From: Desulfobacter vibrioformis DSM 8776
Lineage (GTDB): Bacteria > Desulfobacterota > Desulfobacteria > Desulfobacterales > Desulfobacteraceae
Assembly (NCBI RefSeq): GCF_000745975.1
Contig: NZ_JQKJ01000016.1
Location: 55,202-119,201 of the forward strand
Direction: 5' to 3'
Length of the DNA: 64,000 nucleotides
Part shown: positions 7,982 through 16,286 of the stretch, in pieces
Position numbering within the stretch: position 1 is the first letter of the stretch
Layout of the letters: every line of letters begins with the position of its first letter
Made by a program: the position numbers and the translations under genes
The notes under the pieces: model-generated
Seen by the model: only the letters and a program-made list of their open reading frames with translations
Database searches by the model: none
Told to the model about the DNA's origin: nothing

Positions 7982-9046
7982 TTACTCTACAACTTCAATC
8001 CAGCCTTCGGTATCTTCAGCGTTTCCGTACTGAATGGCAGTCACGGCATTATAAAATTTCATACATACCTCACCGGGTTCACCGTTGCCGATATGAATAA
8101 CCCGGTCTTTATAGCGCAGTTCTCCCACAGGGGAAACAACAGCAGCGGTTCCGGAGCCAAACATTTCCTGCAGGGTTCCATTGTCGGCAGCGGCAATGAC
8201 CTCATCAATACTGATCTTGCGCTCACTGACCTTCATGCCCCATTTTTTGGCCAGTTCAATGACTGAAAAACGGGTAATGCCGGGCAGGATGCTGCCGTTC
8301 AGCATTGGGGTAACCAGTTCGTCATTGATAAGAAAGAAAATATTCATGGCCCCGACTTCTTCAATATATTTGAGCTCAATACCATCCAGCCACAGCACCT
8401 GATTATATCCCTCTTTTTTGGCCTTTTCCCCGGCCAGAAGGCTGGCTGCATAGTTACCCGGGGTTTTGAATTCGCCGACACCGCCGCGTACAGCCCTGAC
8501 ATGGTCCTCGCAGACCCAGATTTTTACAGGCTGCAGACCCTGGGCATAGTATGATCCCACAGGGGACAGAATGATAAAAAACTTATATGTATAGGATGCC
8601 CTGACACCAAGGAAGGGGTCGGTGGCCACCAGGGTGGGCCGGATGTACAAAGATGTTCCCATGGTTTCGGGAATCCAGGCCTGCTCAAGCTTGATCAGCT
8701 TTTTAAGCGCATCCATGACAAAATCGATATCAATTTCAGGAATGCAAAGCCCCTGGCTGGAACGGTTCATGCGGGCAAAATTATCACGGGCCCTGTAGAG
8801 CTGAATTTTTCCGTCTTTTGTTTTATAGGCTTTCAGACCCTCAAATACAGCCTGCCCGTAATGCAGCACCATGCTTGCCGGCGACATGGAAAAATCGCCG
8901 TAGGGTTCAATGCGGGCATTGAACCATCCCTTATCCTTTTCATAATCCATGACAAACATATGGTCGGTAAACACCGTACCAAATCCCAGGTCCTCATCCT
9001 TGGGCCGGGTGCCTGGTTCAGATACCCGGGTAACTTTAACCTCCAT
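7982..9046 (-). CDS. ilvE: Branched-chain amino acid aminotransferase
   Basis: A 354-aa fold-type IV PLP aminotransferase in the longer BCAT II-like form. Motifs include the N-terminal HYGQAVFEGLKAYKT, the PLP lysine in GEFKTPGNYAAS, LWLDGIELKYIEEVGAMN and the C-terminal EMFGSGTAAVVSPV. It interconverts Leu, Ile and Val with their 2-oxo acids using glutamate/2-oxoglutarate. It is monocistronic on the minus strand with its own upstream promoter. Confidence 0.93.
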   Translation of the reverse strand: MEVKVTRVSEPGTRPKDEDLGFGTVFTDHMFVMDYEKDKGWFNARIEPYGDFSMSPASMVLHYGQAVFEGLKAYKTKDGKIQLYRARDNFARMNRSSQGLCIPEIDIDFVMDALKKLIKLEQAWIPETMGTSLYIRPTLVATDPFLGVRASYTYKFFIILSPVGSYYAQGLQPVKIWVCEDHVRAVRGGVGEFKTPGNYAASLLAGEKAKKEGYNQVLWLDGIELKYIEEVGAMNIFFLINDELVTPMLNGSILPGITRFSVIELAKKWGMKVSERKISIDEVIAAADNGTLQEMFGSGTAAVVSPVGELRYKDRVIHIGNGEPGEVCMKFYNAVTAIQYGNAEDTEGWIEVVE

Positions 9047-9180
9047 TACGCCTCCGTTATCAATTCATTTAACTGTCATTCAACCGGCTGGCCTTGTTTT
9101 AACCTATCGTGTCAGTATGTTCCAGGCAATACCGGTGCGCCGCTCTCGGCAAAGCAACCCATGCTTTACCGAAAAATGTC

Positions 9181-9209
9181 ATATTAGGACAATAATAAAT
9201 TGAAAGCAA
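9181..9209 (-). promoter_or_regulatory. Candidate sigma-70 promoter of ilvE
   Basis: Minus-strand TTGCTT (9204-9209), a 17-bp spacer and TATA-like TAATAT (9181-9186). The resulting leader to the ATG at 9046 is about 130 nt and contains a GGTAAAGC/GCTTTGCC stem-loop near its start. No T-box or leader-peptide attenuator was recognised. Confidence 0.45.
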
Positions 9210-9320
9210 AGATATTTTAAACCGTTAGTGCCTTACGCCTCAATTTCTGCCAAAAAAAACAAGAAAATCATACGGCCATTTTTAACAGAATTGTAGTTTA
9301 AACAGCTATGAATAGGCGCG

Positions 9321-10904
9321 CTACACGGTATACCCATATTTAGCAAGTATATCGCTTACCGCACCCTCATTGATAAAGCCCCTGTGCACTTCGTCAATAA
9401 TTGTTTGAACAGAACTCTCAGCACTGTTCATTTCGTTGTAGCGCGCATCGTCTGGTGTCAGCATTATATAATCCTCATCTGAATGGCTATATATGAGCTT
9501 TATATCATTACCATACTGCGCTTTTAGCTGTCTTTCCACGCCAACGACTCTCATTAATTCTTCTGTTCGTCTCCTGTAAAAACGATCATCTGCTCCTGGG
9601 TTTGTTGGCCTGGACATAGGATACTCAGCCCACTGGCCTGCTGGCCTGAACATATCAATATCCATATAGGTGGATGAGGCACCTGCCGGTAAAGGACCAT
9701 GGGCTTTTGATTCAACAACCGTCATCAATGGCGCACCCTCTTGTGCCACTGCAGACTCGTCAGACCCTTCGGCATCGGGATCATTTGCGTCGGCAAAAGA
9801 AACCAATTGTGAAAAAATATCTTTGCTCTCTGTTGGGGAAACTGTTTGTAGTAACGATACACCCTCTCGGCTATCCAGACTATGTTCCGAGGTTATAACA
9901 ATTATGCCATCGATGTTCACACGATTGCTTTGTTGGACGCTTCCATATGGTGATGGACCAGCCGCCTCCTGAGTCTCCATGGCGGCGGAATGTTGGGCCG
10001 CCATCCTCTCCAATAAGGCGGTCATCCTGTCATAGTTCTCCGTAGATTCACCATGTTTGTGTGCCATTTCTTTTTGGGCATAAACAATATCAAGGATATT
10101 TTTCTTTTCATTCATCCCGGAATTATACTCTGTCGTTCCCAACGACATCTCTTCAACCCCCGCCGCTCTGGCATGTTCTTGTAAATGTGCCCTGAATTCT
10201 GCACCATATGTTGAAAGCATCATAAGGTCTTTTAATGGTGCGACATTATTATCTGTCATTTCCTTCACCATCTGATCGACCTCTACCGGTGTCATATTGG
10301 TTACGTCATATTTTTTTGCAATATCAGTAAGGGACAAGCTTTCTTCCGTTTTGGGTTGCATCATTTGCGCAATCTGCTGACTTTCACGGGCTGTCAGGAC
10401 AGCATTTGAATTCTGTTGAATAGTATGTTGTGCCGTCCTCAGCATACCAAGCGTCTGCTGATCCCCTCGTCGTTCTGCATCTTCAATACCTTTGGATATC
10501 ATTTCGGGCACATTGATCAGTTCCGAGTTGTCCAAATTGTGCAAGCCTGAGAAAGAGCTTCCGTCAGCCGGTATTTTCATTGACATTGCCATAAAGGGAA
10601 ACCCTTGATCCAATGACATATTGCCGCTTTTAATTTCATCATTAACCCAACCCATCATTTGACTGCGGGTAGTCTGGGTCATGTCAATACCCAAAGAGGT
10701 TGATTCAATGCAATTCGCCATTTGCCTGCATAGCATGGCTGAAAACGTTTCCGTTTCAGATCCATTACCCCCAAAGGCCGATTGACTATTTTTTACCGAT
10801 TGCCCGGCAAATTTTTCCGTTTGCACACCTTGGGAAAGTCTTACTGTCTCTGAATAGGAAAGCATAGAAACTGAACTGTTTCTGTTGTTTAGTGTACTCA
10901 CCAT
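9321..10904 (-). CDS. Hypothetical protein, 527 aa, unrecognised
   Basis: I do not recognise a family. The protein is soluble, with no signal peptide or membrane segment, and is polar and rich in Met, Gln, Ser and Glu. Several helical stretches are predicted by eye (for example residues about 130-190 and 270-310), and a more acidic middle section follows (ANDPDAEGSDESAVAQEG). The start ATG has AAGGGG upstream. It stands alone between ilvE and a decayed mobile-element region. A secreted effector, cytoskeletal or phage-like role cannot be separated from sequence alone. Confidence 0.6.
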   Translation of the reverse strand: MVSTLNNRNSSVSMLSYSETVRLSQGVQTEKFAGQSVKNSQSAFGGNGSETETFSAMLCRQMANCIESTSLGIDMTQTTRSQMMGWVNDEIKSGNMSLDQGFPFMAMSMKIPADGSSFSGLHNLDNSELINVPEMISKGIEDAERRGDQQTLGMLRTAQHTIQQNSNAVLTARESQQIAQMMQPKTEESLSLTDIAKKYDVTNMTPVEVDQMVKEMTDNNVAPLKDLMMLSTYGAEFRAHLQEHARAAGVEEMSLGTTEYNSGMNEKKNILDIVYAQKEMAHKHGESTENYDRMTALLERMAAQHSAAMETQEAAGPSPYGSVQQSNRVNIDGIIVITSEHSLDSREGVSLLQTVSPTESKDIFSQLVSFADANDPDAEGSDESAVAQEGAPLMTVVESKAHGPLPAGASSTYMDIDMFRPAGQWAEYPMSRPTNPGADDRFYRRRTEELMRVVGVERQLKAQYGNDIKLIYSHSDEDYIMLTPDDARYNEMNSAESSVQTIIDEVHRGFINEGAVSDILAKYGYTV

Positions 10905-11018
10905 AGTTAAGACCCCTTAAATTAGAGTTGGGTGATCATTAAGATTCAAGCAATCCTTGTGCCGGTTGATCCACCATTGGGGCAATTCACATATTTTCAA
11001 ATGTGTGGACAGTCAAAG

Positions 11019-11139
11019 ATTCGGATTCATGCCAAGAGCATGAAACGGCTCAAGGATAAAGTCCGGGAATGAACCCGCCGCAAGCGGGGGTAAAAGCCTG
11101 TGGCAGGTCGTTCAGAAATTGAACCAATATTTTCGAATT
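11019..11139 (+). pseudogene. Group II intron reverse transcriptase/maturase fragment
   Basis: Conceptual translation with one in-frame stop and one frameshift reads RIHAKSMKRLKDKVRE*TRRKRG then KSLWQVVQKLNQYFR. This matches the C-terminal maturase (GIIM) segment of intron-encoded proteins, which classically reads RLKxKVRELTRRxRGxSL followed by a LNxYLRGW-like helix. Only this segment remains; neither the RT domain nor a recognisable intron domain V was found nearby. It is a dead remnant beside a degraded insertion sequence. In the wider gap 10905-11300 nothing else codes. Confidence 0.55.
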
Positions 11140-11238
11140 ATTTTCGGCTCACAAAGGTCAAATCATTCCTCAAATGAGTGCGGACTCAAAAAATGATGGA
11201 AAAAATCGCTAAAATGGTCCAGAAAAGTGATGGGAAAG

Positions 11239-13128
11239 AGAGGAGCCCCCTCACGTTTCTTGACCGATGCGTTGATGGAGGGCTCCTGCCACATTAACCA
11301 ATGGCGGGAACCATGATATCATTAGACTTGCTTACTCAACAATCGTTATTTTCTCTTCTTCATCAAATTGACTTAGATCTGGCAAGGCAAACGAAAGAAC
11401 GCCGCTGCCCTACTGTAAAGGGCCGTTGCACTATGCCAACTACTGGCGTAAACCACGTGGTGGCCCTCCTGATCTTGAACAACTCTTTGAACTCCGTTAC
11501 AGCCTTTGCTGCGGGCGTGAAGGATGCCGTCGACGCGTCATGCCACCATCGGTCAGGTTTTGGGGACGCCGGGTGTATTGGGCTCCTGTGATTTTGTTAC
11601 TCACCGCCCTCCGTCAGGGGAGAAATCCGGACGCGACTCTGGAACGTCTAAAAGGGCTTTGTGGCGTTTGGAGATCCACCGTGAATCGCTGGAGGGATTA
11701 TTTTTTAAAAATTTTTCCAGAGAGCAGTATCTGGCACCGCCTTTCCGGGCATTTTCTGGGAAAAAAAAGGGAGCGGCTGATTCATGATCTGTTATCCAGC
11801 TACTATCGGAATATACAGCAACCAGAAGCAGCACTGGTTAAGTGTCTTCAAGTTCTTGCCGTGAGACCTTGAAGGCCAGGATAGTTAAGGGGCTTTTCAG
11901 CTGAGAACCGTCCACGCAGAAGTTGGGCCGGTTCCAGGAGAGAATCAATTTGTTACAAGGTGTCAGCGTACGATTTTGCCCCCGTTTGCCTCCATGGTGG
12001 AGGCCGGAGGAAGCAAAACCGAAAGGAGAGACGCCATGAGCAACACTCAAGCGCCTATTTGGCGACGCTGGGGGCAATTTCGTCACTCAGTGATTGGAGA
12101 ACTGTTGTCCAGCCCGCCAGCCAAGAGACAACTTCAGCAGGCTATTCAACGACTTTCACAAAAAATCTATCAACACCCCATTGACGAAGACCGGAAATTC
12201 ACACTGGGGGCATCGACCATTGAACGGTGGTATTATAAAGCAAAAACGGCTGATGATCCGGTAGCTGTTTTGGGGCGAAGACCCCGATCCGACGCCGGGA
12301 TACGCTGGTCCATGCCCGGAGCACTGTTGGATGCTTTAAAAGCCCAGTACCAAACATATCCTCGCTGGACGGTTCAGCTGCATTATGACAACCTGAAAGT
12401 TGTGGTGCAGCAAAAGCCTGAATTAGGAAAATTGCCAAGCTACAAGACTGTGTTACGGTGCATGCGGGATAATGGCTGGTGGAAATCCCGTGAACCGGCC
12501 CAGCCTGCTCCAGGCCAGGTACAGGCCGCCAGACACCTTGAAAACCGGGAAGTGAGAGGCTATGAAATATCTTTCCTTCACGGCCTTTGGCATCTGGATT
12601 TCCACCATGCGAAAGTTCGAATTTTAGATGCATCCGGGAACTGGCTTCAGCCCATGGTACTGGCGATTCTTGATGATCATTCCCGTATTTGCTGCCACCT
12701 GCAGTTTTATCTGGTCGAAACTGCGGAGTGCCTGGTGCATGGATTGGCCCAGGCTTTTATGAAACGAGGGCTGCCCAGGGTATTGATGACCGATAACGGA
12801 TCGGCAATGCTGGCAGAGGAAACCAGGCAAGGGCTCGCCCGCCTCGGCATTGATCACAAAACTACCTTGCCTTACTCCCCGTATCAAAATGGTAAGCAGG
12901 AAGTCTTCTGGGGTCAGCTTGAAGGCCGCCTTTTGGAATTGGTGCGTAAACACAAGAATTTAAAGCTATCCTTTTTAAATCAGGCAGCCCAGGCCTGGGT
13001 CGAACAGGATTATCATCGCAGCTTGAACCGGGAGATAAATTCAACCCCTTTAGATCGCCTTCTTAACGGTAAAAGCGTCGCCAGGAATGTCCCGGAAAGT
13101 GAATCGCTGCGCCTTGCCTTCACGTTCT
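11239..13128 (+). mobile_element. Degenerate two-ORF insertion sequence with rve-type DDE transposase
   Basis: The element comprises a frameshifted accessory ORF (11301-11872) and a DDE integrase-core ORF (from 12036). A large inverted repeat (AGGAGCCCCCTC near 11239, GAGGGCTCCT near 11278) lies at its left side. At about 13128 the transposase homology stops abruptly and the sequence continues as a cas7-like gene read from the other strand. The right end of the IS and part of that gene have therefore both been lost. The exact left boundary was not determined. Confidence 0.6.
11301..11872 (+). pseudogene. IS accessory protein, frameshifted
   Basis: The first frame reads to RRCP at about 11411; the continuation YCKGPLHYANYWRKPRGGP is in another frame, consistent with loss of a single base. 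Together they give the zinc-finger-like small protein (CPYC-N-HYANYxRKPRGGPPDL, then CCGREGCRRRVMPPSVRFWGRRVYWAP) that precedes the DDE transposase in related two-ORF elements. No slippery heptamer was seen at the junction, so a disabling deletion is more likely than programmed frameshifting. Confidence 0.6.
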
Positions 13129-13247
13129 GCGATTTTTTGTTATCTTTTTGGTGGCAACGGCGTTTTCCAAAATTGATGCATCTGCATTTCCGGCATTATT
13201 CAGGGCGGCAACATCCACATCAATCAACACGAATCCCTGGATGGTAG
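12036..13247 (+). pseudogene. IS transposase with rve integrase core, C-terminally truncated
   Basis: The ATG at 12036 follows AAAGGAG. Residues about 60-130 are a helix-turn-helix region. The integrase core begins at WHLDFHHAKVRILD (first Asp), followed by LAILDDHSRICC, VLMTDNGSAM (second Asp) and YSPYQNGKQEVFWGQLE (Glu), so the DDE triad is present. From about residue 364 (after ESLRLAFTF) the reading continues through unrelated cas7-antisense DNA to an accidental stop at 13247. The C-terminal beta-barrel-like domain of the family is missing, so the protein is probably inactive. Confidence 0.75.
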
Positions 13248-13251
13248 TCAT
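13129..13251 (-). pseudogene. Cas7-like (Cst2/DevR family) N-terminal remnant
   Basis: The ATG at 13251 with AAGGAG 9 nt upstream begins MTTIQGFVLIDVDVAALNNA, and continues with ASILENAVATKKITKNR. This resembles the N-terminus of Cas7/Cst2/DevR backbone proteins of type I (A/B) CRISPR effectors, which typically reads GFVLIDxxxxALNNAG...NxVAxKKI. The gene is cut after about 40 codons at the truncated IS junction (about 13128). The start signals remain intact, so it is a true gene remnant and not a chance ORF. Family recognition is from memory of the motif; a profile search is needed. Confidence 0.55.
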
Positions 13252-13267
13252 AATAGTGATCTCCTTA

Positions 13268-13443
13268 TCATATTCCTGATATGGATTTCCCGGCCAGTAA
13301 CTTTTCATAAATCAGGTTGGGATTATTCAGGTACTCTGATTCATCAAGGCGCTCATTTCCTTTGAAATGCCTTTAAGATAGCTTTTAGCAAGAAAACCGT
13401 TGTCTACGAAGGGATCCCCTGTGAACAAATTGTATTTTTCCAT
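13268..13443 (-). pseudogene. Cas8-like (Cst1-type) remnant with internal deletion
   Basis: The ATG at 13443 with AAGGGG upstream opens MEKYNLFTGDPFVDNGFLAK, similar to the start of type I-B Cas8 large subunits (TGxPFVDxG). The frame stops after 38 codons. In the next frame the sequence NERLDESEYLNNPNLIYEK, then LLAGKSISGI, runs to a TGA 16 nt before the cas7-like ATG, as the C-terminus of an upstream operon partner would. The simplest reading is a cas8 gene that lost its centre. Identification is tentative and leans on the adjacent cas7-like remnant. Confidence 0.4.
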
Positions 13444-13559
13444 CGACTAAGCCCCTTGGCTTGAAATTCAGAAGAATAAACAAACTGTGAAACAAATATC
13501 ATGATCTTTTCCTCATAACTTTAATATGAGGACGTTAGCAAGGGTTTTTTCTATTTACG

Positions 13560-13728
13560 ATAAATGAGGTGCTCTCCCGCTAATACTTTGATTTAGAATT
13601 AACTTATTATTTCAGATGGTTGGAATAGATAAATCCATTGCTTTCACCCTCTGTTTTTCATGGAAATTCAGAGTATTAGAATGACCAAAATCATAATCAA
13701 AGTATTAGCGGGTGAGCACCATAAATGA
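13560..13728. mobile_element. 153-bp MITE flanked by an 8-bp target-site duplication
   Basis: Near-perfect 26-bp terminal inverted repeats lie at 13568-13593 and 13695-13720 (one mismatch). They are bounded by identical 8-bp direct repeats ATAAATGA at 13560-13567 and 13721-13728. The interior has no ORF. The repeat GGTGCTCACCCGCTAATACTTTGA differs at only one or two positions from the left end of the IS1-like element at 63677, which points to that transposase as the likely mobiliser. The rest of the 13444-13905 spacer is AT-rich promoter DNA for the downstream regulator. Confidence 0.85.
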
Positions 13729-13905
13729 CAAATGATTTAAAAATATTCCCGCTAAATGTCAAATCGTACTTTATTCATCTTTACCATTTGAACAAGAATA
13801 AAATTTTTAAATTAAAAAATATCCGTAATCAGGCTTTCGTTCATTGACGCAATAAATTAAGATGTTGAAAAAGCGATGAACAAAAAAGAAGAATAAAAGG
13901 ATTAT

Positions 13906-15330
13906 ATGTTTCGTGTATTGATTATTGATGATGACCCGGACATCTGTTTGTTTTTTGAAACCGTTCTTGCAAATATGAATTGTGAAACATTTACGGCTAA
14001 AAAAATAAATGAAGCAAAGGCATTGAGCCGCCAAAATGATTTTGACATCATTTTACTTGATCTTGAGCTGCCGGACGGCAATGGACTGGATATCATGCCT
14101 GATCTCGTAACTCTGCCTTCTGCCCCGGAAATAATTATTATTACCGGCACCGGCGATGCCAGGGGAGCTGAGATTGCATTTAAAAACGGTGCATGGGATT
14201 TTGTGCAAAAACCATTTAGCCTGAATGATATCAGCTTTCCCATTCAAAGGGCACTTCACTATCGGAAGGAGAAGCTTTCATCCCGTGAACTGATCGTTCT
14301 GAAACGGTCAAAAATTATCGGGGAATCCCCTGCGTTGAAAAAATGTCTGGATGAAGTGGGCAAAGCCGCCTCAACCGATGCCGGGGTCCTGGTCACAGGA
14401 GAAACCGGAACCGGTAAAGAGCTGTTTGCCAAAGCGATCCATGAAAACAGCAAACGGGCCTCAAAACCTTTTGTGGCGGTTGATTGCGGTTCTTTGACAG
14501 AGACCTTGATTGAAAGTACCCTTTTCGGGCATGAGAAAGGCGCTTTTACAGGTGCAGTGTATAAACAGGACGGCTTGATTGTCCAGGCAGACGGCGGCAC
14601 CTTGATGCTCGATGAAGTCGGCGACTTGCCGCTGTCAATCCAGAAAGCATTGTTAAGGACACTCCAGGAAAGATCTGTCCGCTGCATTGGGGGGAAAAAA
14701 GAGATAAAAGTGGACATCCGTCTGATTTCTGCTACAAATCTCAACCTTGATCAACTGGTCAAATCGCATCGCTTCAGAGAGGATTTTCTGTATCGGATAA
14801 GGGCCATGGAAATCCATCTGCCCCCGCTCCGGGACAGGGGAAAAGATATTGAAAAGATCGTTTTAAAAAAGGTTTATGAGCTTTCAAACAGATATAATCT
14901 TGAACCCAAGGCGATCTCCAAGGAGTTGCTTGAAACCCTGATGTCAAACGCCTGGCCCGGCAATATCAGGGAACTGCTCAACGTTCTGGAGTACACACTG
15001 GCTTCGGCAGGAAGCGATCCGACGCTGGTGCCAAAGCATCTTCCGCCAAGTTACAGGCTTTCAACATTAACGTTTGAGGCGCCTGCTGTCCAGCAGGATA
15101 CACTGTCGCTGGCCGACGAGGTTCTGGGCAGTGATTCGGACTTTCCCTCGCTGACTGCCTGTCGGGAACAACTTGAAAAAAATTACCTGACCCGTTTAAT
15201 GAAAAAAGCCGGTGGTGACAGAAAAATCGCCTGCCGGTTATCCGGTGTGTCCCAGGCCAGGTTATACGCATTGCTCAATAAGCATAATCTTCCCGGATTC
15301 GCTTCCTACCAATCAACGTCATTAACTTAA
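13906..15330 (+). CDS. Sigma-54-dependent response regulator, NtrC family
   Basis: A 474-aa activator. It has a receiver domain (residues 3-115; acidic DDD at 8-10, phosphoacceptor D52 in LLDLELPDG, K102), an AAA+ domain (about 138-375) and a C-terminal Fis-type HTH (about 430-465). The AAA+ domain shows Walker A GETGTGKE, sigma-54-contacting GAFTGA at 212-217, Walker B GGTLMLDEVG and an R-finger region. No partner histidine kinase is adjacent. Two candidate sigma-54 promoters lie just downstream (15426, 16204), so the small protein and chemoreceptor that follow are the probable targets. Confidence 0.93.
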   Translation: MFRVLIIDDDPDICLFFETVLANMNCETFTAKKINEAKALSRQNDFDIILLDLELPDGNGLDIMPDLVTLPSAPEIIIITGTGDARGAEIAFKNGAWDFVQKPFSLNDISFPIQRALHYRKEKLSSRELIVLKRSKIIGESPALKKCLDEVGKAASTDAGVLVTGETGTGKELFAKAIHENSKRASKPFVAVDCGSLTETLIESTLFGHEKGAFTGAVYKQDGLIVQADGGTLMLDEVGDLPLSIQKALLRTLQERSVRCIGGKKEIKVDIRLISATNLNLDQLVKSHRFREDFLYRIRAMEIHLPPLRDRGKDIEKIVLKKVYELSNRYNLEPKAISKELLETLMSNAWPGNIRELLNVLEYTLASAGSDPTLVPKHLPPSYRLSTLTFEAPAVQQDTLSLADEVLGSDSDFPSLTACREQLEKNYLTRLMKKAGGDRKIACRLSGVSQARLYALLNKHNLPGFASYQSTSLT

Positions 15331-15344
15331 ACATTGAGTATTTT

Positions 15345-15390
15345 ACCACGAAGATATTAGAGAACAAAACTTCGTGAATTTCGTGGTTTT
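15345..15390 (+). terminator. Terminator-like hairpin after the sigma-54 regulator
   Basis: ACCACGAA (15345-15352) pairs with TTCGTGGT (15380-15387), followed by TTT. The loop is long (27 nt), so the call is weak. Confidence 0.4.
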
Positions 15391-15425
15391 AATCTGAAAT
15401 CATCTTAAATTTTATGACATTTATT

Positions 15426-15442
15426 TGGCATACTTTCTGCTT
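15426..15442 (+). promoter_or_regulatory. Candidate sigma-54 promoter upstream of the 15621 gene
   Basis: TGGCATACTTTCTGC has the -24 GG and -12 GC doublets exactly 10 bp apart, as the sigma-54 consensus requires. It lies about 195 bp upstream of the ATG at 15621 and just downstream of a sigma-54 activator gene. Confidence 0.6.
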
Positions 15443-15493
15443 TAGGTACTTTCTAAGGCGGCAGAGCCGCAGAAACTAGAGACTGGAAACTAG

Positions 15494-15531
15494 AAACAAG
15501 AAGAAAGGAGTCTAACAATTTCTTGTTTTTT
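15494..15531 (+). terminator. Hairpin with T-run in the leader of the 15621 gene
   Basis: AAACAAGAA (15494-15502) pairs with TTCTTGTTT (15520-15528), followed by more T. It lies about 50 nt after the expected sigma-54 start. It could end a short RNA of roughly 80 nt or attenuate read-through into 15621. The rest of 15331-15620 shows no ORF. Confidence 0.45.
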
Positions 15532-15620
15532 GTGACAGAAGCTCAGGAGTAAGGCACTAAGATGCTTTCTGCTGATTGGCAGACGTTCAGATGTGAATTT
15601 TTTGAAAATGGGGGCCACGG

Positions 15621-16010
15621 ATGAAAATCATTTTACATGCAACCGAAAATCATGCGCTTAGAAGTCAGTTAAAGGACCGGATTGAGGATACGTTCCCAAA
15701 AGGGCAGATTATTTTGACAAACTCCGGACTGCAGTTGTCTGAAGCCTTGTGCAGGCCGTTACACAACATTTCAGTACTGATTGCCTTTATAAGCGATTCT
15801 GAAAGTGTCAGCCTCCTGCTTCCTTTGATGCCTTTGTTCGAAAACCTAAAACTGATTTTAATTTTTTGTAAGAGACTTGACGACGTCCAGAAATCTGCAC
15901 TCCTGCTGGAACCATTATATTCCAGCTATTTTGAAAATGACTTTCAGGATGTTATTTCAGTTCTGAAACGCATAGAACAAAAACAAAAAAACCTGATTAA
16001 TCGGTTCTAA
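15621..16010 (+). CDS. Hypothetical protein, possibly a degenerate receiver-like domain
   Basis: A 129-aa soluble protein with alternating hydrophobic strands and helices (MKIILHATENHAL, SVLIAFISDSESVSLLLPLMP, LKLILIFCKRLD, YFENDFQDVISVLKRI), a pattern reminiscent of CheY-like or flavodoxin-like alpha/beta folds. It lacks a recognisable phosphoacceptor Asp and Lys. GGGGG lies upstream of the ATG. It sits between two candidate sigma-54 promoters, just before a chemoreceptor, which suggests a signalling role; the function is unknown. Confidence 0.6.
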   Translation: MKIILHATENHALRSQLKDRIEDTFPKGQIILTNSGLQLSEALCRPLHNISVLIAFISDSESVSLLLPLMPLFENLKLILIFCKRLDDVQKSALLLEPLYSSYFENDFQDVISVLKRIEQKQKNLINRF

Positions 16011-16203
16011 ATCCAATAACCCCGCGTCGAATAACGTCCTTTTAAGCTGCCTTTTCTTTGTTTCAATAAAATTTTAGTTTCTTGGAAACAAGAATGAAAA
16101 CCGTTCTCCTTTTCAAGAAATTAAAATGAATCAGACTTCACATGAATGGGCATAGTTTGTATAATATACTATCGTTAAAAGCAAATTTAATAATTTAATT
16201 CAT

Positions 16204-16220
16204 TGGCACACTTTTCGCTA
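16204..16220 (+). promoter_or_regulatory. Candidate sigma-54 promoter of the chemoreceptor gene
   Basis: TGGCACACTTTTCGCT shows GG (16205-16206) and GC (16217-16218) 10 bp apart, 67 bp upstream of the chemoreceptor ATG. Its core is very similar to that at 15426, supporting shared control by the activator at 13906. A small GAAA-loop hairpin (16079-16094) also lies in this spacer. Confidence 0.65.
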
Positions 16221-16286
16221 AAACATAAATTGCATGCACCCCCAAAAAGTTAGAAACTGGTTAAATCCACATGAGAGGAGAGTATA

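Noticed and set aside
9047..9180. Attenuator or T-box in the ilvE leader
   Set aside because: No T-box sequence, no leader peptide rich in branched-chain codons, and no T-run after the stem-loop.
10905..11300. Intact group II intron RNA
   Set aside because: No domain V-type hairpin or full RT domain; only the maturase segment remains.
11400..11430. Programmed frameshift joining the two halves of the IS accessory ORF
   Set aside because: No slippery heptamer or downstream structure at the break, and the element is truncated elsewhere; a one-base deletion is simpler.
13444..13905. CRISPR array near the cas-like remnants
   Set aside because: No regularly spaced repeats; the repeated sequences are the terminal repeats of a MITE.
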